64,000 nt of DNA from Charina bottae (taxonomy: Eukaryota; Chordata; Lepidosauria; Squamata; Charinaidae). Within the stretch, counting starts at the first letter, position 1. Every line of letters begins with the position of its first letter. Location: assembly GCA_023362775.1 (NCBI GenBank), contig JALMGJ010000020.1:7954501-8018500 (forward strand), in the 5' to 3' direction. The notes beneath the pieces are model-generated. The model was given only the letters and a program-made list of their open reading frames with translations. It ran no database searches and was not told where the DNA came from. Below, piece after piece: positions 56,578-64,000 of this stretch. The position numbers and the translations under genes were made by a program.

Positions 56578-58455
56578 CAGTCAGGACCAGAAATATTGGA
56601 ACAAGGATAACTGTTTTGGCAGTTGGCCTCTCTACACCACCACATTGAAGTTGAAAGGAAACACACCCAGATGGGAGCGAAGTCAGGACTTTCAGTTGTA
56701 ATTCAAGGGGTTTGACAAAAGTGGGGCACCAACCATTCAGGAAGTACAGCCAGTGGCATACACACACCCTCGTTGTTGGTGGCTCATAAGTAATGGAACA
56801 AACCAACATCATTACAAACATAAGGATCGCCTTGAATACCTGGATGAAAATCCTTTGCAGTCAATGACTGCCTGAAGTCTGGAACCCACGGACATGACCA
56901 AATGCTGAGTTACCTCCCTCAAGATGCTTTGCCAGGCCTTTACTGCAGCTGCCTTCAGCTGCTGCTTGTTTGTGGGCCTTTCTGCCTTCAGTCTTGTCTT
57001 CAGTAAGTGAAAAGCATGCTCTATTGGGTTGAGATCAGGTGACTGACTTGGCCATTGAAGAACAGCCCACTTCTTTGCCTTGAGAAACTCTTGGGTAGCT
57101 TTTGCTGTATGTTTTGGGTCATTATCCATCTGCAATATGAAGCGGCGTCCTATCAGTTTGGCAGCATTTGGCTGAATCTGAGCAGAAAGTATAGCCCTAT
57201 ACACTTCAGAATTCATCCTGCTGCTTTTATCAGCAGTCAGGTCATCAATAAACACCAGTGACCCGGTTCCATTGGCAGCCATACATGCCCATGCCATAAC
57301 ACTGCCTCCGCCATGTTTGACAGATTATGTGGTATGCTTTGGAAGATGAGCTGTTCCTTTCCTTCTCCATACTTTTCTCTTCCCATCATTCTGGTGCAAG
57401 TTAATCTTGGTTTCATCAGTCCAAAGAATCTTGGGCAGGCTTTTTTAGGTGTTTGCTGGCAAAGTCTAATCTGGCCTTTCTGTTCTTGAGCATTACCAGT
57501 GGTTTGCACCTTGTTGTGAAGCCTCTGTATTTACATTCATAAAGCCGTCTCTTGACTGTAGATGTTGACAATGACATACCTACCTCCTCAAGAGCGTTCT
57601 TGACTTGGCTAGATGATGTGAAAGGGTTCCTCTTCACCATGAGCAGAATTCTGCGGTCATCCACTTTAGTTGTCTTCCATGGTCTTCCAGGCCTTTTGCT
57701 GTTGCTCTGCTTGTCAGTTAATTCCTTCTTTTTCAGGATGTTCCAAACTGTTGTATTGGCCACTCCCAATGTTTTTGCTATCTCTCTGATGGGTTTGTTT
57801 TGTTTCCTCAGCCTAGTGATGGCCTCCTTCACTCGCATGGACACCTCTTTGGACCTCATGTTGGGAGTTCCAGTGAACAGCTACTGTTTCAAATTCTCTT
57901 CTAATAGTAATGAGTCGGAGGTTCATTTATACTAAATGTCTTTATTAGGTAACAACTCACACATACAGCCTCCTGCTCTAACGACTTGTTGAATAAAACA
58001 ATCCACTTCCAGGGCCAAAGGCCATACTTCCCAGCAGAGGGTGTGCTTCCCCAATCTCAGTCCTTCCTCTGTGTTACCAACTTTGTCCTCCTGACTCTAC
58101 CACTTAGTTCCACCTATTGACACAGCTACCAAATGCAAATGTAACACTCAGAACCACCTCCAGGCTTTTTATCTGCTTGATTGGTCATGGGGTACCCAGG
58201 AAACAGGCCACACCTGGCCATGCAGCTGCTTGTCAGCCATTCGTTCCATTACTTATGAGCCACCAATGATGGGTGTGTGTGTATGCCACTGGCTGAATGG
58301 TTAGTGCCCCACTTTTGTCAAACCCCTTGAATTACAGCTGAAAGTCCTGACTTCGCTCCCATCTGGGTGTGTTTCCTTTCAACTTCAGTGTGGTGGTGTA
58401 GAGAGGCCAACCGCCAAAACAGTTATCCTTGTTCCAATATTTCTGCGCCTGACTG
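56578..58455 (-). mobile_element. Tc1-type DNA transposon
   Basis: 1878 bp with long inverted repeats of about 230 bp. The outer ends are CAGTCAGGACCAGAAATATT on the left and the inverse of CAGTCAGGCGCAGAAATATT on the right. A TA dinucleotide lies on each side (56576-56577 and 58456-58457), the Tc1/mariner signature. The interior encodes a broken transposase on the minus strand. Confidence 0.93.
56812..57859 (-). pseudogene. Tc1 transposase (frameshift and stop)
   Basis: ATG at 57859. The N-terminus has paired-type helix-turn-helix DNA-binding motifs (AITRLRKQNKPIREIAKTLG and a GRPWKTTKVDD linker between the two halves). The DDE catalytic region follows, with a WTDETK block (first Asp, near 57425), FILQMDNDPKHTA (second Asp) and WPSQSPDLNPIEHAF (the Glu). 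Near 57430-57445 the frame shifts, and a TAA lies at 57325-57327. The remaining frames are otherwise well kept. The family is the fish/amphibian-like Tc1 group, known for horizontal transfer between vertebrates. Confidence 0.9.
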
Positions 58456-58529
58456 TAGCTTGGAAGTGCCATGTCCATACCCATATTTCATACACAGATC
58501 AAAGACTGAAAAACTGAGTTAGTGCCTAT

Positions 58530-58650
58530 ATCAGTCTTTCCCAGACTTAGCACTCTTTAAAAGTATTTGGACTGCAACTCTCAGAATTCCCAGCCAGTCA
58601 CAATGCTGTTATCTCAGTATATCTGGAGGGCACCAGATTGGGAAAGGCTG
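58530..58650. mobile_element. Diverged hAT MITE-like segment
   Basis: CAGTCTTTCCCAGACTTAGC at the left and GATTGGGAAAGGCTG at the right, with an AACTCTCAGAATTCCCAGCC centre, recall the 888/19462 MITE family. No matching flanking duplication was found. Confidence 0.45.
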
Positions 58651-58906
58651 GCTTACAAAGAACTAAACCAAAGCATACACTTGCATTCTTCTCCTGTCAC
58701 TAGTTATTTTTCCTCTCATAAGTCACTCTGGAAGACTGGAACTATTTGAGGTCAACATCCCTCTCTCCCACCCCCAGTAGTATTTGTAGTTTTAATTTTG
58801 GGGTGATTACGAGATTGCAGTTGGTAGCCTTCTGGCAAGTAACTTTTCAAACTCTACATGTTTGACAATGGAAAAAAAGTGTTGGGCAGTTCCTACGGAT
58901 GGTTAA

Positions 58907-59090
<184 letters not shown>

Positions 59091-59095
59091 CAGAA

Positions 59096-60305
59096 GCCTG
59101 CTAGCAAACTTCATCTAAGTGAACTTTAGGTTACGTCTGCTTATTCACCCCTTTCTGCTATTCCCAAGGTTTCATTATTTGTAGTAATAGATTACAGCGG
59201 CTTGGATATGAAAATGAGGTTCTGTTAATTCCTAGAGGGTTAAACCAGGAGGAATGTGGGGCTGAATAGAATCCTATTGTTCATTCTTGGCATGGGTTGA
59301 CAGTTCCACTGTCTCAACTGAGAAGAAAGTGAGTTGTGATAAAATGGTACTTACAGCTCTAGTTATGAGATGTGAAGAACGAAAGTAGCCATGATGATGG
59401 TGATATAAAAACTTTATCCAAACAAAACCAAACCATTGAGGCAATTGTTTTATAAGCTCCTGTATGGCTACTAAATTGTATGGAAACATTTGTTTTTCAA
59501 GAGCTCTTTATCGGAAATGATGGTTAACACAGTAGAAAAATCTGCTGTAATGGATAAACTTTGAATTTATAAGATGTGAAAATTTCCTGGAGTCTTAGAT
59601 TGAATGTCTTGTTAAGATAATTGAAAATCAAGCTAAATAGAAATAGTGAGTGCTGTTAAAACACAAATGAATGCTGTGGTGATAATAGAAGCTATCCCTG
59701 TTGAGCTTCTAGGTGTATGAGGATGATAGATTTGCTCTCTGGATAACTTCTCCTAGTTCTTTGTTTGGCAGAATGCAACAAGAAATCTTTGCACAAGGGC
59801 ACAGAGGAACAAGTCAATCCTGTGTAGAGAAAGATTGGACTGTCCTCCACTAAGAATAAATACATAACTACTGTATACCAGAATCTCATCTTAACAGAAT
59901 CATAGGTGAAGAGTATGATTCCTGCCTCATTTAATAGTTTTAAATTGCTACTAACTAAATAGAAATCAAGAATCCATTTAACATATCCCTTTAAAATCTG
60001 TTAACGGTAAGTGGACACTGAATTGACTACAGAGGATTTTGGATCACACCTTTAAGTCTGCCTACATGAACCCTCTCCAACATCTGATGTTCTCTGTGCA
60101 TTAATAAACAAAAACCCTTAACTGTGCAGTGTCAGGGTAGGATTATATTCAGAATTTCCTTCACAATAGGAATGTTTTAAAAGAAAGTGGAATGTAAAAT
60201 ACTTTTCTCCAATCAGCTTCAGTGCAATATGGCCAAATTCTGACATAACTTTTTGTTCATGTAAAGCAGTAACTGAGTCTTAAGCTTATCATGTGTAACA
60301 AAAGT
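59096..60305 (+). other. Intron sequence without recognised features
   Basis: Nothing supportable seen. Confidence 0.4.
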
Positions 60306-62159
60306 TTGATCCTGTTGGGCCTGATGAAGTAGACAGAATCCTCCGGATTGTAAACGCCACCACTTCTCATCTAGACCCGTGTCCCTCCTGGCTGGTAAAG
60401 TCAGCCCGGGAGGTCACATGTAGTTGGGTCCAGGCGTTGATTAATACATCTTTGGGGGAGGGGGTGTTTCCGGTGGTCTTTAAGAAGGCATTGGTGCACC
60501 CCCTCCTCAAGAAGCCTTCCCTGGACCCTACTGTTTTGAACAACTTTCGTCCTGTCTCCCACCTTCCCTTTTTGGGAAAGGTGGTTGAGAAGGTGGTGGC
60601 GCTGCAACTCCAGAGGATTCTGGATGAAAATGATTATCTAGACCAGAGCTTTCCAAACTGTGTGTTGCGACACAAAAGTGTGTCGCCACACACAGTCTGG
60701 TGTGTCGCCACACAACCCGGAAGCTCTGATCATCATCAGCACTTCCGGGTTTTCCCGCGGCGACACACCAATGGCGGCGCGCAAAAACTCGAAAGCAGCA
60801 GCAGCGCTTCCGGGTTTTTGCGTGCTGCCGCAACGGCGTCACTTCCGGGTTTTCCCGCGGCGACCCGCGGGAAAACTTTGGAAAGCCCTGATCTAGACCC
60901 CTTTCAGTCAGGTTTCAGGCCGGGATATGGGACAGAGACTGCATTGGTCGCGCTTATGGATGATCTTTGGCGGGAGCGAGATGGAGGGAGTGCATCCATT
61001 CTTGCTCTCTTGGATCTCAGTGGCTTTTGATACCGTCGACCACGGTATCCTTTTGGGGTGGCTCAGGGAGTTGGGGGTGGGCGGCGTTGTTTTACGCTGG
61101 TTCGCCTCCTTCCTCTGGGACCATTCCCAATCGGTGGTAATAGGAGAGGAGAGATCTGACCCTCGACCCCTCTTGTGTGGGGTGCCGCAGGGTTTGGTTC
61201 TCTCTCCTCTCCTATTTAACATCTACATGCAGCCGCTGGGCAAGATAATCCGTCACCACGGGATGAGGTATCACCAGTACGCTGATGATACCCAGTTGTG
61301 CATCTCCGTCCCGGGTGAAGTAAGTGTTGCAGTCGACACCCTTTCTCAGTGTCTGGAGGCTGTAGGGGCCTGGATGGGGCACAACAGGCTTCAGCTGAAC
61401 CCTGGTAAGACGGAGTGGCTGGGGATTGATGGCCTCTCGATTCCCAGGAAGTTGTCATCTTTAACTCTGGGTGGGATGGCACTGCCCCGTTCAGATTCAG
61501 TGCGAAACTTGGGGGTCCTCCTGGACTCACGACTCCTGCTCGAGGAGCAGGTGGCAGTTGTGGCCAGGAGGGCCTTTGCACAGCTTTGGGTTGTGCGCCA
61601 GTTGCGCCCCTTTCTGGATCAGGAGGCCCTCCGAACAGTCACTCATGCCCTTGCCATCTCCCATATAGATTACTGCAACGCGCTCTACATGGGGCTACCC
61701 TTGAAGAGTATCCGGAAGCTTCAGCTGGTCCAGAATGCGGCTGCATGGGTAGTTCTGGGTGCTATAAGATCAGCACATGTAACACCGCTACTCCATGAGC
61801 TGCATTGGGTACCAGTCTGCTTCCGGGTCCAATTCAAGGTGTTGGTTATCACCTTTAAAGCCCTACATGGCATGGGACCAGGGTATCTGAGGGACCGTCT
61901 TATCCCGATCACATGTACCCGCCCCACCCGATCATGCAGGGAGGGCATGCTTCGGATCCCATCATTAAAAGAATTCCATCTAGCAGGGTCCAGGAGGCGT
62001 GCCTTCTCTGTGATAGCACCCGCCCTGTGGAATAACTTGCCCCCTGAGGCGAGACGGGCACCCTCGCTCCTGGCCTTCAGGAAGTCTTTAAAGACCTGGT
62101 TCTGCCGCCTTGCCTGGAATGAAGGAAATAATAGTTCCTCCTGGGGGTGGTTAGCTTAG
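60306..62159 (+). pseudogene. L2-type LINE reverse transcriptase (5'-truncated)
   Basis: Begins inside the RT (FDPVGPDEVDRIL; LINTSLGEGVFPVVFKKA; FRPVSHLPFLGKVVEKVV). It continues after a nested hAT copy with FQSGFRPGYGTETALVALMD, AFDTVDHGILLGWL, VPQGLVLSPLLFNIYM and the catalytic YADD (near 61278), then the C-terminal block DYCNALYMGLP and RAFSVIAPALWNNLPPEARR. No endonuclease is present (5' truncation). One frame change near 61018-61030 (about two bases missing) splits the RT. The hAT insertion adds 255 bp, a multiple of three, without a stop. The combination of RT and C-terminus suggests the L2 clade; CR1/L3 is the alternative. Confidence 0.87.
60644..60890. mobile_element. hAT MITE inside L2 reverse transcriptase
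   Basis: 247 bp, CAGAGCTTTCCAAACTGTGT to ..CTTTGGAAAGCCCTG, with perfect 8-bp duplications ATCTAGAC (60636-60643 and 60891-60898). The interior is GC-rich with repeated CTTCCGGGTTTTCCCGCGGC modules. Confidence 0.93.
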
Positions 62160-62239
62160 TATTATCCTCCTTTTAAGAACACACCATCTTTTGGATTTTT
62201 ATTTTTTATAGTAGTTTTTAGATGTATAGGTTTTTAACT

Positions 62240-62336
62240 TTTTATATTGTGATTGTAAACCGCCCAGAGTCTACCATGGTGGAGATGGGCGGGGATAAAT
62301 CCAATTAATTAATTAATTAATTAATTAATAAAAAAA
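62240..62336 (+). repeat. LINE 3' tail and (AATT)n/(AAAAT)n repeat
   Basis: GTAAACCGCCCAGAGTCTAC.., GGAGATGGGCGGGGATAAAT, then six AATT units and AAAATA units end the LINE. Confidence 0.85.
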
Positions 62337-64000
62337 TAAAATAAAATAAAATAAAAATCCTGTGCTAATTGCATAGATTCCAGGGAAAATACTCAGCAAA
62401 TAAGTTGATATGAAAAAATACTCCCTTCAGAGGATTTGATCTGTAGTTTAGCAGCAACTGGAAATGACTGACATTGACAACTATGTGTGTAAAAATTACA
62501 CGTAACTCAGAACACTTTGATATATTATATGGAAAACGTGTTTATAATGTATGCACATCCTGGATTTGGGGTAGAGGCTTACCCTTTTATACAAGAATCT
62601 TCCAAATTCTTGGAAAAAAGCTTTATTTATTTATTCACATGTTTGTTCTTGAACTGTTACTGTATATCATCTAAACTTCTTTTTTCCCCTTCACTTGTTT
62701 CTTATTTTTCTTTAAACTTTCTCAAAACGTGAGTGGTTCATTAGGATTGTTTACTTTTCAGGCATTGTGGCCATAAGATGCCAGCATTGCAGAAGCAAAC
62801 TTCCTTCCTTGGATGAGTATACAGTAAATTGTCCGTTTTTGCTGCTGTGAAGGTCATGCAGTAAACATTTGTGAGCACTGGCAGATGTCTACTAAATAGG
62901 CTTGTTGCAATCATTCTTGTTCTGAGGCACTCCCAGGGAACAAGCTTTAAGGGTTGCTGTCTGCAAGCTATTGTAATTCCTTTTTCTTTATCCAAGCTAT
63001 ATATATCTTACTATATATCAAAATTGTCTGGTAGCTCTCTAATCTTCCCAAAAGATTGACAGAATTCTCCACCTCCTGCAAAGGGTCCTCAAGTCTCATG
63101 TCTACTTTTATTGGCACCAAGGAAATAGCCCATCAAAACCTTCTAAGAGGCCTGCCCTAGCCAATTCCAATCAAGACACAAACAAAAAGAAAGCTCTGTT
63201 GTCTACCCAGTTCTGGCTTCAACCGCCTCAAGGTCTCTCTAAATGACTTTCTCCATGTCCTCTACTGCTCATCCTATCATTGATAGACTTTCCAGTTTTT
63301 ATTGTCCAGTCCCCAGTGGCTTGTCTCCAGGAAAAGGAATCAAATTCAGAAAGAGAGCTTTGAGTCAGTTCTCTCTTATGATCTACTCCTTCAGATCATC
63401 CTTTTATCCATCAGGATGGTCAAAAGTAAGACCTTCTGCTTTGGATATCTTGAGATAACTGAGGTTGTAGTTGGCCACTTGGTAACTGTTCTCTTCTGAA
63501 GGGCAACTCTTTCTGATTTCAGTGGTTCCATGCTGTCATATTCTTTTATGGTGCAACATTTCTCCTCTTGGTACTAAGTCTTTCACAGTCAAGAGTAGCG
63601 GACCTGTGTTGCCTGGATCAGCCCAGGATGCTGTGAGGCAGACAGTTACATATATTGGCTTTCCACTCTATATTATTCCTGAGCTCTACCACCTAATTGT
63701 GCTGATCGCGTGACAGGCAGCTTTTGAAAACATCACTCTCTTATCCTCAGAACTTTTCTCTCCTTGAAGATATTCCTTAAAGGAGCTCTCACATCCAAGT
63801 TCCAGCCTAGCATGGCTTCTTGTGGAAACTGCCTGCCTTACTTCTGAGTAAGGTCTACATCTGATAAGAGCATTTGGCCTCAGCTTTTGTCCATGGCCAT
63901 TGAGCCACTGCATCCACTCCATTCATCCTTTAGTGGAGCTTGTGGTGAGCCCTCTGAATCTTGCAATTATGTCTCTAATTTCTCTTCAATATTTTCTTCA
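62337..64000 (+). other. Intron sequence to window end
   Basis: No KLF7 exon 2 (expected to continue with a TCLELERYL-type spelling) and no recognised repeat family. A small A/T-rich block follows the LINE tail. Confidence 0.4.

Overview
The window is vertebrate nuclear DNA, most probably from a squamate reptile (lizard or snake). Three things point there: a full-length RTE/BovB LINE together with tRNA-derived SINEs of the Sauria type that share its 3' end; L2/CR1-type LINE 3' ends that run into GAAA, GATA or TCTA microsatellites; and a dense set of young hAT, Tc1, Gypsy, Copia and Penelope insertions. No prokaryotic gene organisation is present. The only host gene recognised is KLF7. Its first coding exon (34 codons) is at 11534-11635 on the + strand, followed by a GT splice donor. 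No second exon appears, so everything from 11636 to the end is read as the first part of KLF7 intron 1 (more than 52 kb).

Layout. 1-9500 is intergenic upstream DNA filled with transposons: an L2 3' end, a 6.1 kb Ty3/Gypsy chromovirus with both LTRs (1261-7393), a decayed L2 and a Sauria SINE. About 9990-11533 is a GC/CpG-rich promoter and 5'UTR region with MEF2, CArG and octamer matches. 11636-34000 is mostly unrecognised intron with small insertions: SINEs, a BovB 3' end, hAT MITEs and a Penelope endonuclease fragment. 34203-39247 is a GC-rich composite block dominated by one 4.6 kb hAT-type element with a perfect 8-bp target-site duplication (TSD). That element contains a hierarchical inverted repeat with arms of about 1.2 kb, and each arm carries what looks like the N-terminal coding fragment of the BCL2-family gene BCL2L10 (NR13). 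41273-46908 is a small hAT element split by a Ty1/Copia retrotransposon. 49391-52457 is a BovB LINE with an unbroken 1010-codon ORF and a 14-bp TSD. 56578-58455 is a Tc1 transposon with a broken transposase. 60306-62335 is an L2-type LINE split in frame by another hAT copy.

How the parts relate. The autonomous BovB and the Sauria SINEs share a 3' terminal sequence, which fits SINE mobilisation by the LINE. One non-autonomous hAT family (termini CAGRGCTTTCCAAA) has inserted at least eight times here, including into Gypsy pol, the L2 reverse transcriptase and the 4.6 kb hAT element, and has itself been a target for Copia. These nestings give a relative order of events. All family names rest on reading motifs by eye; no database search was run.
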